Below are positions 24,867-34,852 of a stretch of DNA of 64,000 nt, piece by piece. The translations under genes and the position numbers were made by a program. A model generated the notes under the pieces. That model did not search any database, was not told the DNA's origin, and saw only the letters and a list, made by a program, of their open reading frames with translations. Position 1 is the first letter of the stretch, and each line of letters starts with the position of its first letter. The stretch comes from Moorella glycerini (GTDB lineage: Bacteria > Bacillota > DSM-521 > Neomoorellales > Neomoorellaceae). The stretch is from assembly GCF_009735625.1 (NCBI RefSeq), contig NZ_CP046244.1:3298909-3362908 (forward strand), in the 5' to 3' direction.

Positions 24867-25772
24867 CTATTCCAGGGCTTGCTTCAGTGAGGCCAGATTT
24901 TTAGCCATTATGGAGAAGTAGTCCTCGCCCGCCTTTATCTCTTCGGGTGTAAGTCCACCGATAGGATTTAAGACCAGCGTCCCGGCTCCCGTTTCCCGGG
25001 CCAGGGTTTCGGCCAGTTTGGGGCTGGCCAGGGTTTCAAAAAAGATATACTTTACACCTTTGCTCCGGCAAAGGGTAATAAGCTCTGCCATCTGCTGCGC
25101 CGAGGGCTCTTGCTGGGGGGAAAGCCCGCTGATGGGTATCTGTTCAAGGCCATACCTTTTGGCAAGATAACCAAATGCCGCATGGGAGGTTACAAAATCT
25201 TTCCTCGTCACGCCGGCCAGGGCTTCCCGGTACTGCTTATCCAGCATAGTAAATTTCTGCTCCAGCTCCTGCAGGTTTTTTTCATAATACCCTTTATTGT
25301 CCCCGTCGACTTTTACTACCGCTTCATATATCCGCCGGGAAATCTCCCCGGCAAGGACAGGGTCCAGCCATATATGCGGGTCGTTGTTTTCTATAAGGCC
25401 CTTGCCCGCTTCCAGGGTCATAACCCCTTTGGCATTAAGCTGGCCTTCTATTTTCTTGGCCCAGGGGTCCATAGGTTCACCCAAAAAAATAAATAATTTA
25501 CCGGTGTAAATTGAAGCAATCTGCTGGGGTGAAGGTTCATAACCGTGGGGTTCGACGCCTACCGGCTGTAGATTCTCTACTACGGCCCTATCGCCGACGA
25601 TTTTTTGGGTAAAATCATAAAGCGGGTAGAAGGTAGTATAAATCTTTAACGGACCTGCAGCGCTCTCCGGCTGGAGTGGGCTTTTGCTTGCCCGGCAACC
25701 TCCGGCAAAAAAAATAAGGCTAAAAATAAGTAAGACCAGGGCAACACTGCTTAATCTACGCCAAACATTCAT
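24867..25772 (-). CDS. znuA: Metal ABC transporter substrate-binding lipoprotein
   Basis: 301 aa. A lipoprotein signal ends in FFAGGCRAS. The cluster A-I metal-binding fold carries ligands His76-type (VEPHGYEPS), NDPHIW, VTSHAAFGY and the final acidic site near FFETLASP. The long His/Asp-rich loop seen in many ZnuA proteins is absent, so zinc or manganese are both possible. It starts the operon and has a well-formed promoter upstream. Confidence 0.92.
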   Translation of the reverse strand: MNVWRRLSSVALVLLIFSLIFFAGGCRASKSPLQPESAAGPLKIYTTFYPLYDFTQKIVGDRAVVENLQPVGVEPHGYEPSPQQIASIYTGKLFIFLGEPMDPWAKKIEGQLNAKGVMTLEAGKGLIENNDPHIWLDPVLAGEISRRIYEAVVKVDGDNKGYYEKNLQELEQKFTMLDKQYREALAGVTRKDFVTSHAAFGYLAKRYGLEQIPISGLSPQQEPSAQQMAELITLCRSKGVKYIFFETLASPKLAETLARETGAGTLVLNPIGGLTPEEIKAGEDYFSIMAKNLASLKQALE

Positions 25773-25800
25773 TTATGTTCCTGGCCTCCTGCAAGTAATT

Positions 25801-25846
25801 TGCATTTGCATTATAATTATATACCTTCACATTGAAATAATGTCAA
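25801..25846 (-). promoter_or_regulatory. znuA promoter with Fur/Zur-like operators
   Basis: On the minus strand, TTGACA (25846-25841), a 17-base spacer, then TATATA (25823-25818). An imperfect palindrome, TGACATT-ATTTC-AATGTGA (25827-25845), covers the -35 and spacer. A second short one, TGCA-NN-TGCA (25801-25810), falls at the expected start of transcription. Both are placed where a Zur repressor would act. Confidence 0.65.
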
Positions 25847-25895
25847 GTAAGGATGTAAAGAGCGCTGTTGCTTTAAGCACATTTCGCCCCTCGGT

Positions 25896-26318
25896 TTATT
25901 CACGACAGGTCGGACAATAACCAAAGAAGATCATCGACGCACTGATAACCTCAAACCCTTCTTTTTTTATTTTCCTGTCAATTACAGGTTCCTGTTGCCT
26001 GTGAAATTCGTAGGTACGGCCACACTTCAGGCACACAAAATGATTATGGGGGGTTTTATTCATCTCATACCGGGCTGTCCCATTCAAGGTTGGGGCCTTG
26101 ACAATAATACCCATCTGCACGAAGAGCTCCAGCGAACGGTAGACGGTGGCCATCCCTACCGTCGGGCAATGCCGGCGTGCCGCCTGGTAAATAGCTTCTG
26201 CCGTCGGGTGTTCCTGGGATAATTCCAGGAAGGCCTTAAGTACCGCCTGGCGCTGGGGTGTTAAACGCCGCTCACTTTCTTGAAACTTCTCCAGGTCTAA
26301 AATTGCTCCGGCAGGCAT
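25896..26318 (-). CDS. Second Fur-family regulator (PerR/Fur-like)
   Basis: About 140 aa from ATG 26318; a GTG at 26330 overlapping the previous stop is also possible. The winged helix (RRLTPQRQAVLKAFLEL, MATVYRSLELFVQMG) is followed by NHFVCLKCGRTYEF and GYCPTCRE, giving the two structural CxxC pairs. It follows the IscU-like gene so closely that translation is probably coupled. The metal or peroxide it senses is not readable. It is distinct from the Zur-like protein of the zinc operon (140 against 139 aa, with low similarity outside motifs). Confidence 0.87.
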   Translation of the reverse strand: MPAGAILDLEKFQESERRLTPQRQAVLKAFLELSQEHPTAEAIYQAARRHCPTVGMATVYRSLELFVQMGIIVKAPTLNGTARYEMNKTPHNHFVCLKCGRTYEFHRQQEPVIDRKIKKEGFEVISASMIFFGYCPTCRE

Positions 26319-26322
26319 TTTT

Positions 26323-26700
26323 CTAACCACCAGCCTTCATCCTGGTTTGATAATTGCGGATGGCTTCATGAAGGGCGCTGGCGCCCAGATTAGAGCAGTG
26401 CAGCTTGATTTCCGGTAAACCCCCGATGGCTGCCGCCACATCGGCATCCGTGATCTTAAGGCCTTCCTCCAGGGTTTTCCCTTTAGCCATTTCCGTAAGG
26501 ATACTGCTGGTAGCTATGGCTGCCGGGCACCCGTACACCTGAAACTTAACGTCAACCAGGCGGTTATCCTGAACTTTGATATAGATACATAGGTAGTCGC
26601 CGCAGCCAGGATCGCCTATACTGCCAATTCCATCTGCGTCTTTAATGATGCCTACATTACGCGGATTTATAAAATGATCGAGAAGCAGTTCGCCGTACAT
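26323..26700 (-). CDS. iscU: IscU/NifU-type iron-sulfur cluster scaffold
   Basis: About 125 aa from ATG 26700, with AGGGGG upstream. It has the three cluster cysteines of the family in GDPGCGDYL, VYGCPAAIAT and LHCSNLGA, and the start MYGELLLDHFINPRN. It assembles Fe-S clusters for transfer to apoproteins. No cysteine desulfurase (iscS/nifS) is adjacent; instead, a Fur-family regulator follows. A cysteine-degrading enzyme lies upstream but is a separate unit, ended by a terminator. Confidence 0.9.
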   Translation of the reverse strand: MYGELLLDHFINPRNVGIIKDADGIGSIGDPGCGDYLCIYIKVQDNRLVDVKFQVYGCPAAIATSSILTEMAKGKTLEEGLKITDADVAAAIGGLPEIKLHCSNLGASALHEAIRNYQTRMKAGG

Positions 26701-26795
26701 TATCTCTTGCCCCCTGAAAATCAGCTTCAACCTGCTTATGAGCATTTGTTCATTAATATTATACCCGCATTATGACTTCATGTCAATAAACATTA

Positions 26796-26819
26796 AAGGC
26801 CTTACCCTTGTAAGGCCTT
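26796..26819 (-). terminator. Hairpin after the cysteine desulfidase gene
   Basis: A perfect 10-bp stem, AAGGCCTTAC / GTAAGGCCTT, with a 4-base loop begins 6 bases beyond the stop codon on the minus strand. It is followed by TTTAATGTTTATT, a weak T-tract. A likely terminator. Confidence 0.7.
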
Positions 26820-26824
26820 GCCGT

Positions 26825-28093
26825 CTATCCTAAATTAAGATAATCAATCTTGCCTAAATAATAATCAACCTCATCCATCCCTATTTGGAGGACCGTTTTA
26901 ATTAAACCCAGTGTATCTTCCAGGCTCTTGCCAATAATACCCGCCCCTGCTTCCGGGTTTATACCCAGGTGGGCCATCTGCCCCGCCTGAACGGCTTCAA
27001 CTGCGGCGGTACTGATTTTTAAAGAGCAATTTTCTTTGGCGCCATCACATAAAACACAGCACAGGTTCCCCAGCAAGATTTGAGCGGCATTTATCATCTG
27101 CTGGCGGCTACCCCCCAACAGCCAGGACACTGCCGCCGCCACACCCGCCCCGGCGGTTACGGCGCCACACAGGGGGGATAGCTTCCCGGAATAAGCCCGC
27201 AGGTACATATTGGTGTAATGCGCTACGGCCAGGGCCCGGCTTAGAAGTTCCCGCTTCGTTTCCAGCGCCTCTCCTACTAAAAACAAAGGTACGGCTATCA
27301 ATATCCCCTGGTTGCCGCTGCCGGCGCTGGTTAAGACCGGGTAAACAGCCCCGCTCATGCGTTCAGCAACGGCAATACCCGTCAGGGTACGGATCTGCTC
27401 CGCCGGCGCACCAGTTTTTGCACCTGCCCGCCGGAAAAACCGGCTTAAGCTAGACCCTGGAACCTTTATTCCCTCTGCTACCTCACGGGCGAAGATTACA
27501 ATTCCTCTTGCGCCTTGATATAAAAAATCAATTTCTTGCCCGGGCAAAGTTAAAACCGCAGCCAAAAGCGACGGGTAGTCCTGCTTAAGCAATGCTTTCA
27601 GACTTAAATTGAACTGCTCCCCGGGTTTGTCGATTAATTTACCGTTTTTCCACACACCGCTAAAGTTTTTATGGTTGTCCTGCATTTCTACCCGGACTTC
27701 GTTGTTGCCCGCCCGGGCCCAGACCCCGGTATACAAGCCTTCTTTATTCAGGAGCACCCTTGCCTTTACCGCTCCTTCCAGGACGAGCTTTTTAGCCTGC
27801 GTTATTTGTCCAGGTTCTAAAAAGGCCAGTAACCGCTGGCCTTCCTCCAGAGGGGCCAGCAGGCCCATTGCTGCGGCCATGTCCAGGCCCCTCTCCCGCG
27901 TTCCTGGTAACCCCACCCGGCGGCCATTCTTCCAAACCGCCGGGCTGACAACTACCTCTACTTGTTCCGGCAAAACACCCAGGACCTGCCTGGCCCGCGC
28001 GGCGGCCATAGCTACCATCACCGGTTCCGTGCATCCGATTGCCAGATCGGCTTCCTGGTGCAGCAAATTAACTAAAGCTCGCTGGTCAAGCAT
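26825..28093 (-). CDS. cyuA: L-cysteine desulfidase family protein (CyuA/YhaM, UPF0597)
   Basis: About 422 aa. Releases sulfide and ammonia from L-cysteine to give pyruvate, using an oxygen-sensitive Fe-S cluster. Family marks are the early IGCTEPVMVAMAAA and the C-terminal cysteine set in LCCVLCDGAKENCSLK, the expected cluster ligands. ATG at 28093 is chosen for GAGGAGG eight bases upstream. A sigma-54 promoter and three palindromes lie upstream, next to a sigma-54 activator gene. This is a strong sign that the enzyme is switched on by that activator. Confidence 0.9.
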   Translation of the reverse strand: MLDQRALVNLLHQEADLAIGCTEPVMVAMAAARARQVLGVLPEQVEVVVSPAVWKNGRRVGLPGTRERGLDMAAAMGLLAPLEEGQRLLAFLEPGQITQAKKLVLEGAVKARVLLNKEGLYTGVWARAGNNEVRVEMQDNHKNFSGVWKNGKLIDKPGEQFNLSLKALLKQDYPSLLAAVLTLPGQEIDFLYQGARGIVIFAREVAEGIKVPGSSLSRFFRRAGAKTGAPAEQIRTLTGIAVAERMSGAVYPVLTSAGSGNQGILIAVPLFLVGEALETKRELLSRALAVAHYTNMYLRAYSGKLSPLCGAVTAGAGVAAAVSWLLGGSRQQMINAAQILLGNLCCVLCDGAKENCSLKISTAAVEAVQAGQMAHLGINPEAGAGIIGKSLEDTLGLIKTVLQIGMDEVDYYLGKIDYLNLG

Positions 28094-28138
28094 AATTCTT
28101 TTCCTCCTCACATTAGCCCACCCTCTTAGCAATAATCT

Positions 28139-28156
28139 AAGCAAGAATCATGCCAG
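28139..28156 (-). promoter_or_regulatory. Sigma-54 promoter of the cysteine desulfidase gene
   Basis: On the minus strand, TGGCAT-GATTC-TTGCT matches the -24/-12 consensus TGGCAC-N5-TTGC(A/T), with GG and GC 10 bases apart. It lies about 50 bases before the start codon. Confidence 0.85.
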
Positions 28157-28207
28157 CGAGCTGATGGGGACTAAAAACACCGCTTCACGGCTTCATTATC
28201 CATCGTT

Positions 28208-28307
28208 TTATCACTTTGATAACGGCTGCGGGAAAGGCTTTCCCCTTCTCCTCCTCCCCTTCTCATCAACTTCTTGTCAATCTGATAACGGTTTATCAAT
28301 TTGATAT
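28208..28307. promoter_or_regulatory. Three activator-binding palindromes
   Basis: TTATCA-CTT-TGATAA (28208-28222), TTGTCA-ATC-TGATAA (28274-28288) and TTATCA-ATT-TGATAT (28293-28307) share one pattern, TTATCA-N3-TGATAA. They lie 50-170 bases upstream of the sigma-54 promoter, the normal range for enhancer sites. The last overlaps the stop codon of the activator gene. Confidence 0.8.
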
Positions 28308-30058
28308 TATTGCTCCAGGCCATACTTCTTTAACTTGCGGTAGACGGTAGCCAGGCCGATACCCAGGGCCCGCGCTATCTGCTCTTTCCCTTCTTTACTG
28401 GTACCATAAACGGCCAGAGCTTTTTGCAGTTCCCGACGCTCCAGCTCGCGCAACGGCGTGAGGCGATTATTGCCTTGCGTCGATAAATTTTCCTGCAACC
28501 ATAAAGGTAAATGGGCACAGGTTATGACCGTACCGCTAAACATATTGACGGCATATTCAACGGCATTTTCCAGTTCCCGGACATTACCCGGCCAATCATA
28601 AGCCAGGAAAGCTTTTTCCACCTCCGGTACCAGCCTGGGTAAAGGTTTTTGCAGCCGCCGGCAATACAGGGGCAAAAAATGAGCCAGCAAAGCCGGGATA
28701 TCCTCTTTGCGCCGGCGCAACGGGGGAATTTCAATAGGAATAACATTTAAACGATAATACAGGTCAGCCCGGAATTCCCCTCGCTGCACCTTCCTGGGTA
28801 AATCCTGGTTGGTAGCCGCAATAATCCTTACATCTACCGGTATCTTCTCCAGGCCGCCAAGGCGTTCAATAGCTCCTTCCTGGATAACCCGTAGCAGCTT
28901 CACCTGCAGGAAAAGCGGCATATCGCCAATCTCGTCTAAAAAAAGGGTACCGCCGTCGGCAAGCTGGAATTTGCCCGGCTTGCCTCCCCGTTTGGCCCCG
29001 GTAAAGGCGCCTTCCTCATAACCGAAAAGTTCACTTTCCAGTAAAGTTTCCGGGATAGCCCCGCAGTTAATGGCAATAAAAGGTTTTTCCCGCCTGGAGC
29101 TGGCAGCATGAATGGCCCGGGCCAACAATTCTTTGCCGGTTCCTGTCTCCCCGGTAATCAAAACAGTAGAATTCCCTGCCGCCGCAGTGGCAGCCTTTTC
29201 TTTACATTTTGCCAGGGCAGGGCTCGCGCCTATTATATTCTCAAACCCGTGGCCCGCATGGCCGCCGGTGACTTCTCCCACCAGGCGATGCACATCCTGA
29301 AGGGAAGTAAAGGTTAAAACCGCCCCGGCATAACTACCGTTGGTAATTACAGGCTCGAGGGAAGCCAGGCACCTGATCGTCGCCCTTTTGTTTATGCGGG
29401 CAACTTCCCGGCGCCACCGCCTGGTAAGATCAAAGCTGGTGCCGTTAAAAATCTGCGTTATTTCCTTGCCGGTTAGACCTTCCTGTTTTAACCCCAGGAT
29501 GGAGGCTGCCGCCTGGTTGCCAGTAACCACTCGCCCTTCCTTATCTAAAAGGAGCATCCCTGCGGTGACAGTCTGGAAAATGGTTTCAATCTGGCTTTGG
29601 GCAATTTTAAGCTGCTCGATCCTGCTGTCTTCGGCCATTTTGCTGGCGATAAGGGCTGACATCTGCCCGATAAAATCCTTGTAATCCTCTACCCTGGCCA
29701 GGAGTTGCTGTTTTTGCAGCCCATCAAAGGCAATCAAGCCTATAACTCCGGCCGGTCGCCCTTCAATAATAATGGGACTGCACACATGAGCCGTTTCTAC
29801 GCATTCCTGCCGCCACTGGCAGGCATGGCAGATCCCCTGGCCGGCTTCACATACTATTGCCTCCTGGCCCGTCCGCAAAGCATAAGCAAAAGATGAGCCC
29901 TCTGGTAGCCGGCAACCTATTTTTTGCTGGTATTTACCTGTCCCGGCCACCCGGACCAGCTCATGGTTCACAATGGTGACATCCAGTTTTAAAATGCTGG
30001 CCATGATCACGGCTATTCGTTGTAAATAATCGTAATTTAGAACGGTCAAGTCTACCAA
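28307..30058 (-). CDS. Sigma-54-dependent transcriptional activator with Cys-rich sensor domain
   Basis: 583 aa. Residues 1-140 form a GAF-like sensor with an unusual cysteine group, CEAGQGICHACQWRQEC, then C again (VCSPI). Residues 155-260 form a PAS domain. Residues 285-520 form the AAA+ domain with GETGTGKE, the sigma-54 contact loop GAFTGAK and LFLDEIGDM. A Fis-type helix-turn-helix ends the protein (KEQIARALGIGLATVYRKLKKYG). It is followed by palindromic sites and a sigma-54 promoter for the cysteine desulfidase gene. The cysteine set could bind a metal or Fe-S cluster or sense thiols; this is inference. A sigma-54 activator controlling a cysteine desulfidase is, as I recall, described in Clostridioides difficile. 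Confidence 0.93.
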   Translation of the reverse strand: MVDLTVLNYDYLQRIAVIMASILKLDVTIVNHELVRVAGTGKYQQKIGCRLPEGSSFAYALRTGQEAIVCEAGQGICHACQWRQECVETAHVCSPIIIEGRPAGVIGLIAFDGLQKQQLLARVEDYKDFIGQMSALIASKMAEDSRIEQLKIAQSQIETIFQTVTAGMLLLDKEGRVVTGNQAAASILGLKQEGLTGKEITQIFNGTSFDLTRRWRREVARINKRATIRCLASLEPVITNGSYAGAVLTFTSLQDVHRLVGEVTGGHAGHGFENIIGASPALAKCKEKAATAAAGNSTVLITGETGTGKELLARAIHAASSRREKPFIAINCGAIPETLLESELFGYEEGAFTGAKRGGKPGKFQLADGGTLFLDEIGDMPLFLQVKLLRVIQEGAIERLGGLEKIPVDVRIIAATNQDLPRKVQRGEFRADLYYRLNVIPIEIPPLRRRKEDIPALLAHFLPLYCRRLQKPLPRLVPEVEKAFLAYDWPGNVRELENAVEYAVNMFSGTVITCAHLPLWLQENLSTQGNNRLTPLRELERRELQKALAVYGTSKEGKEQIARALGIGLATVYRKLKKYGLEQ

Positions 30059-30337
30059 CTCCAGTGGAGGAATCGTATCTCATTTTTCAGGTTCTCAGCT
30101 CAGGCTAAATATTCATAAAGTGCTCTATTTCACCGCCGGCCTGCAGTAGCATATTAACGACGCCTTTTTATATTTTTTTTACGCCGGAGCGGAGTTTTTT
30201 AATAGCTAATTAACAGGTAAAGGGGTTAAAATAATCCTGCCGCTAATAATGCTGGGTGTATGTTGGCGGCCGGAAGGTTAATACCCGCCCGTGTCCTTGC
30301 CATACCGTCAAAAACGATAATTAGCAGGGAGTGATTT

Positions 30338-30427
30338 ATGATGTTGGATCTTATCCTGGGTGGTCTAGTTACCCTGGGATTACTCATTTACTTAATTTAC
30401 GCCTTAATGAAAGCGGAGGGACTCTAA
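30338..30427 (+). CDS. kdpF: KdpF, small subunit of the potassium-pumping ATPase
   Basis: 29 aa, [20 protein letters not shown] then YALMKAEGL: one membrane helix with the KdpF pattern. AGCAGGGAG lies upstream, and the stop TAA overlaps the kdpA start as TAATG. It stabilises the KdpABC complex. Confidence 0.92.
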   Translation: MMLDLILGGLVTLGLLIYLIYALMKAEGL

Positions 30428-32133
30428 TGCTCAGCATCGATATCCTGCAAATGACTTTTTTCCTGCTGTTACTTATCCTTTTAGCTATACCGGTGGGTTT
30501 TTACATGGCCCGCGTTTTCAACGGCGAGAAGACTTTTTTAGACCCGGTGCTGAAACCCCTGGAACGACTGGTCTACCGTCTTGCCGGGGTTGAAAGCGGG
30601 CGGGAGATGAGCTGGCACGAGTATGCCGCAATGCTTCTGGTCTTTAATTTCCTGGGAATGGTCGCTGTTTACCTGATCCAACGCTTCCAGGGGCTACTGC
30701 CCTTTAATCCACAACATTTGGGTGCCGTGCCCCCAGACCTGGCCTTCAACACCGCGGCCAGTTATATGACCAATACCAACTGGCAGGCCTACAGCGGTGA
30801 AAGTACCATGAGCTACTTTACCCAGATGGCCGCCTTGACGGTGCAGAACTTTCTCTCCGCCGCTACGGGCATAGCGGTGGCCATCGCCCTGATTCGCGGC
30901 CTGGCCCGGCGGACAGCCACGACCATTGGCAATTTATGGGTTGATCTGACCCGCAGTATCCTTTGGGTTTTATTACCCCTTTCCCTGGTGTTGGCCCTGA
31001 TCCTGGTTTCCCAGGGAGTCATCCAGAACCTGTACCCGTACCTTACCGTAACTACCATAGAAGGTGGTCGACAGACCCTGGCCATGGGACCAGTTGCCTC
31101 CCAGGAGGCCATTAAGCTGCTGGGCACCAACGGCGGTGGTTTCTTCAACGCCAACTCCTCCCACCCCTTTGAAAACCCTACTCCCCTGACCAACTTACTG
31201 GAGATGCTGGCCATCCTGGTCATCCCGGCGGGATTAACCGTTACTTTTGGCCAGATGGTAGGCAATCGCCGCCAGGGGCTGGTGATCCTGGCCGCCATGC
31301 TGCTCCTTTTTGTCTTCGCTTTAAGTGCGGTTTACGGCAGCGAGCGTTATGGCAACCCCCAGGTTGCTGCCCTGGGTATCAGTGGTCCTACTGCCATGGA
31401 GGGTAAAGAGGTCCGGTTTGGTATCGGTAACTCTTCCCTCTTTGCCACCGTTACTACCGCCGCTTCATGCGGTGCCGTTAACGCCATGCATGATAGCCTT
31501 ACCCCCCTGGGAGGGCTGTTCCCTATGCTACAGATGATGCTAGGGGAAGTGGTTTTTGGCGGGGTAGGTGCCGGCCTGTACGGGATGCTGGTCTTTGTCA
31601 TCCTTACTGTGTTTATCATCGGCCTGATGGTAGGCCGCACGCCAGAGTATCTGGGTAAGAAAATTGAAGCCCGGGAGATGAAAATGGCCACCCTGGCGGT
31701 ACTTATCCCGGCAGCCACCATATTGCTGGGCAGTGCCCTGGCGGCGGTAACCAAGGCTGGCAACTCCTCTATCTTAAATCCCGGCCCTCACGGCTTGAGT
31801 GAAATACTCTATGCCTTCGCCTCCGGGGCTGGCAATAACGGGAGCGCCTTTGCCGGCTTAAACGCCAATACTCCCTTTTACAATATAGCTCTGGGTCTGG
31901 TCATGCTCATTGGCCGTTTCGGCGTCATTCTGCCGGTACTGGCCATCGCGGGGAGCATGGCGGGTAAAAAAGCTGTACCGCCCGGCCCCGGCACTTTTCA
32001 AACCACCAGCTTACTATTTACCGGCTTGCTGGCGACGGTGGTACTCATCGTCGGCGCCCTTACCTTCTTCCCGGCCCTGGCCCTGGGACCCGTGGTGGAA
32101 CAACTATTAATGCTGGCCGGTAAAACTTTTTAA
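30427..32133 (+). CDS. kdpA: Potassium-transporting ATPase subunit A
   Basis: 568 aa from ATG 30427, translationally coupled to kdpF. A polytopic channel-like subunit with the four selectivity-type loops of the SKT superfamily, e.g. [57 protein letters not shown] and [13 protein letters not shown]. It selects and binds K+ for high-affinity uptake. Confidence 0.96.
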   Translation: MLSIDILQMTFFLLLLILLAIPVGFYMARVFNGEKTFLDPVLKPLERLVYRLAGVESGREMSWHEYAAMLLVFNFLGMVAVYLIQRFQGLLPFNPQHLGAVPPDLAFNTAASYMTNTNWQAYSGESTMSYFTQMAALTVQNFLSAATGIAVAIALIRGLARRTATTIGNLWVDLTRSILWVLLPLSLVLALILVSQGVIQNLYPYLTVTTIEGGRQTLAMGPVASQEAIKLLGTNGGGFFNANSSHPFENPTPLTNLLEMLAILVIPAGLTVTFGQMVGNRRQGLVILAAMLLLFVFALSAVYGSERYGNPQVAALGISGPTAMEGKEVRFGIGNSSLFATVTTAASCGAVNAMHDSLTPLGGLFPMLQMMLGEVVFGGVGAGLYGMLVFVILTVFIIGLMVGRTPEYLGKKIEAREMKMATLAVLIPAATILLGSALAAVTKAGNSSILNPGPHGLSEILYAFASGAGNNGSAFAGLNANTPFYNIALGLVMLIGRFGVILPVLAIAGSMAGKKAVPPGPGTFQTTSLLFTGLLATVVLIVGALTFFPALALGPVVEQLLMLAGKTF

Positions 32134-32150
32134 AGTGAGGAGGAACACTA

Positions 32151-34214
32151 ATGCCCCGTAAAGACAATCTCGCCCCCAGGTTGGCCGGAGGCAGGGGCGG
32201 TTTTAACCGTGCCCTCCTCATACCGGCCATTAAAGACGCTTTTCGCAAGCTCGATCCCCGGCTTCAGTCGCGCAACCCGGTAATGTTCGTCGTTGAAATC
32301 GGCGCCTTGCTAACGACCTTTTTCACATTGCGTGATTTAGCGACCGGCATGCGCACCCTGGTTGCTCTAAATATCCAGTTGACCGTCTGGCTGTGGCTCA
32401 CCGTCCTTTTTGCCAATTTTGCCGAAGCCCTGGCCGAAGGCAGAGGCAAAGCCCAGGCCGAATCCTTACGCCGTACCCGCCGCGAAACCATAGCTAAAAA
32501 GCTGATTAACGGTAAGGTGCAACAGATCCCGGCCTCTCAGCTTCGCAAAGACGACATTGTCCTGGTCGAGGCCGGGGATATTATCCCGGGTGACGGCGAG
32601 GTTATCGAAGGCATCGCTTCGGTTGATGAGAGCGCGGTAACCGGCGAATCGGCGCCGGTTATCAGGGAGTCGGGCGGTGATCGTAGCGCCGTCACCGGTG
32701 GTACCCGCGTCCTATCGGACAGGATCAAAGTACGCATAACGGCTAATCCCGGGGAAACTTTCCTCGACCGCATGATCAACCTGGTGGAAGGGGCGCGGCG
32801 GCAAAAAACGCCCAACGAGATCGCCCTGACCATCCTCCTGGTGAGTTTGACCATAATCTTCCTGCTGGCAGTAGCCACCCTGGAGCCCTTTGCCCTGTAC
32901 TCTGGCGCCCTGGCGCCGGTACCCATTTTAATCGCCCTGCTGGTGTGCTTGATCCCGACCACCATCGGTGGCCTTTTGAGCGCCATCGGCATCGCGGGTA
33001 TGGACCGCTTGCTCAAGCGCAACGTCCTGGCCATGTCCGGCCGGGCCGTGGAAGCTGCCGGCGACGTTGATGTCCTGCTCCTGGATAAGACCGGGACTAT
33101 TACCCTGGGCAACCGCATGGCAACGGCTTTTTTACCGGCACCGGGAGTCACGGAAGCAATCCTGGCAGATGCTGCCCAGCTCGCCTCCCTCGCCGATGAG
33201 ACGCCGGAGGGGCGAAGCATCGTTATCCTGGCAAAAAACAAATTCCAGCTCCGGGAAAGAGATTTGAGCAGCTTAAAAGCCACTTTCGTACCTTTCAGCG
33301 CCCATACCCGCATGAGCGGTGTTGACCTAGAGGGAAGGGAGATTCGTAAAGGTGCTGCCGATGCCATTGAGGCCTACGTCCGCGAACGTGGCGGTACCCT
33401 GCCCCCGGAAGTTAAAGCTGCCGTAGAAAAGGTGGCCAAAGAAGGCGGTACTCCCCTGGTAGTGGCGGAAGGCGCCCGGGTCCTGGGTGTCATTTACCTT
33501 AAAGATGTGATTAAAGGCGGTATAAAAGAGCGTTTTAACGAACTGCGCCGCATGGGGATTAAAACGGTAATGATTACCGGTGATAACCCCCTTACAGCGG
33601 CGGCTATTGCAGCCGAAGCCGGCGTGGATGATTTCCTGGCCGAAGCCACCCCGGAAACCAAGCTGAAACTAATCCGCGATTACCAGGCCAGAGGACACCT
33701 GGTAGCCATGACCGGGGACGGCACCAATGACGCTCCCGCCCTGGCCCAGGCCGATGTGGGCGTGGCCATGAACAGTGGCACCCAGGCGGCCAAAGAAGCC
33801 GGCAACATGGTTGACCTGGACAGCAACCCCACCAAGCTCATTGAAGTGGTGGAAATCGGCAAGCAGTTGTTGATGACCAGGGGGGCCCTGACTACTTTCA
33901 GCATTGCCAATGACGTAGCCAAATACTTTGCCATTATACCGGCCCTGTTTGCCACCACCTACCCTGAACTCAAGGCCCTGAATATAATGGGCCTGGCCAC
34001 TCCGCAGAGCGCGGTTCTTTCGGCCGTAATTTTTAACGCCCTGATTATCATTGCCCTGGTACCCCTCGCTCTACGGGGAGTTGCTTACCGGCCCCTGGGA
34101 GCCAACGTCATCCTCCGCCGCAATCTCCTCCTCTACGGCCTGGGGGGGCTGATTGTACCCTTTCTCGGCATCAAAATCATCGACCTTTTGTTAACAGCGC
34201 TGCGGCTTGTCTAA
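32151..34214 (+). CDS. kdpB: Potassium-transporting P-type ATPase subunit B
   Basis: 687 aa. The phosphorylation motif DKTGTIT is in [14 protein letters not shown], the actuator motif is VTGESAPV, and the hinge is [26 protein letters not shown]. It hydrolyses ATP to drive K+ entry through KdpA. GAGGAGG lies 8 bases upstream of its ATG. Confidence 0.96.
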   Translation: MPRKDNLAPRLAGGRGGFNRALLIPAIKDAFRKLDPRLQSRNPVMFVVEIGALLTTFFTLRDLATGMRTLVALNIQLTVWLWLTVLFANFAEALAEGRGKAQAESLRRTRRETIAKKLINGKVQQIPASQLRKDDIVLVEAGDIIPGDGEVIEGIASVDESAVTGESAPVIRESGGDRSAVTGGTRVLSDRIKVRITANPGETFLDRMINLVEGARRQKTPNEIALTILLVSLTIIFLLAVATLEPFALYSGALAPVPILIALLVCLIPTTIGGLLSAIGIAGMDRLLKRNVLAMSGRAVEAAGDVDVLLLDKTGTITLGNRMATAFLPAPGVTEAILADAAQLASLADETPEGRSIVILAKNKFQLRERDLSSLKATFVPFSAHTRMSGVDLEGREIRKGAADAIEAYVRERGGTLPPEVKAAVEKVAKEGGTPLVVAEGARVLGVIYLKDVIKGGIKERFNELRRMGIKTVMITGDNPLTAAAIAAEAGVDDFLAEATPETKLKLIRDYQARGHLVAMTGDGTNDAPALAQADVGVAMNSGTQAAKEAGNMVDLDSNPTKLIEVVEIGKQLLMTRGALTTFSIANDVAKYFAIIPALFATTYPELKALNIMGLATPQSAVLSAVIFNALIIIALVPLALRGVAYRPLGANVILRRNLLLYGLGGLIVPFLGIKIIDLLLTALRLV

Positions 34215-34249
34215 AAGTCTTAAAACTGTTATGAAAGGAAGAAAAGCCC

Positions 34250-34828
34250 ATGACCAGAAAGGTCCTTTCTGCTTTCTTAATGCTGATAATAATGACGGCC
34301 CTGACAGGCATCGTCTATCCCCTGGTTACAACCGGCCTGGCCCGGGTGCTATTCCCCCACCAGGCCAGCGGCTCCCTGGTTTTACAGGGCGGGCAGGTGA
34401 TAGGGTCGGCCTTAATCGGCCAAAAATTCACCGGCCCGCGCTATTTCCACGGTCGGCCCTCGGCAGCAGGAGAAGACGGTTACGATGCCGTCTCTTCCGG
34501 CGGTTCCAATCTTGGGCCCACAAACAAAAAACTGCTAAAAACTGTTAAAGAACGCTTGGCTGCAATAAGGGCTGAAAATGACCTGTCGCCCGATACACCG
34601 GTACCATCCGACCTGGTAACTGCCTCGGCCAGCGGTTTAGATCCAGATATCACCCCCCAGGCAGCCTATTTACAAGTACCCCGCGTTGCCCGGGCCAGAA
34701 ATCTCCCCGAGGATAAGGTCCGGCTCCTGGTTGACAGGAATATTACCGGACGGCAGTTCGGCATTTGGGGTGAACCCCGGGTAAATGTGTTAAAATTAAA
34801 CGTGGAGCTCGATAACCTCTCCCCTTAA
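34250..34828 (+). CDS. kdpC: Potassium-transporting ATPase subunit C
   Basis: 192 aa. One N-terminal membrane helix ([23 protein letters not shown]) then an extracytoplasmic domain with the family blocks [45 protein letters not shown] and [11 protein letters not shown]. It completes the KdpFABC complex. Confidence 0.95.
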   Translation: MTRKVLSAFLMLIIMTALTGIVYPLVTTGLARVLFPHQASGSLVLQGGQVIGSALIGQKFTGPRYFHGRPSAAGEDGYDAVSSGGSNLGPTNKKLLKTVKERLAAIRAENDLSPDTPVPSDLVTASASGLDPDITPQAAYLQVPRVARARNLPEDKVRLLVDRNITGRQFGIWGEPRVNVLKLNVELDNLSP

Positions 34829-34852
34829 GTAAAATGGAAAGAGGTGAACCGG

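Noticed and set aside
26796-26819. Palindrome as a protein-binding operator
   Set aside because: It lies directly after a stop codon, with a 4-base loop and following T-rich sequence, which fits a terminator better.
30059-30337. Riboswitch (c-di-AMP type) ahead of kdp
   Set aside because: The characteristic GGGGAAGCCGA-type blocks are absent; control by KdpD/KdpE is sufficient.
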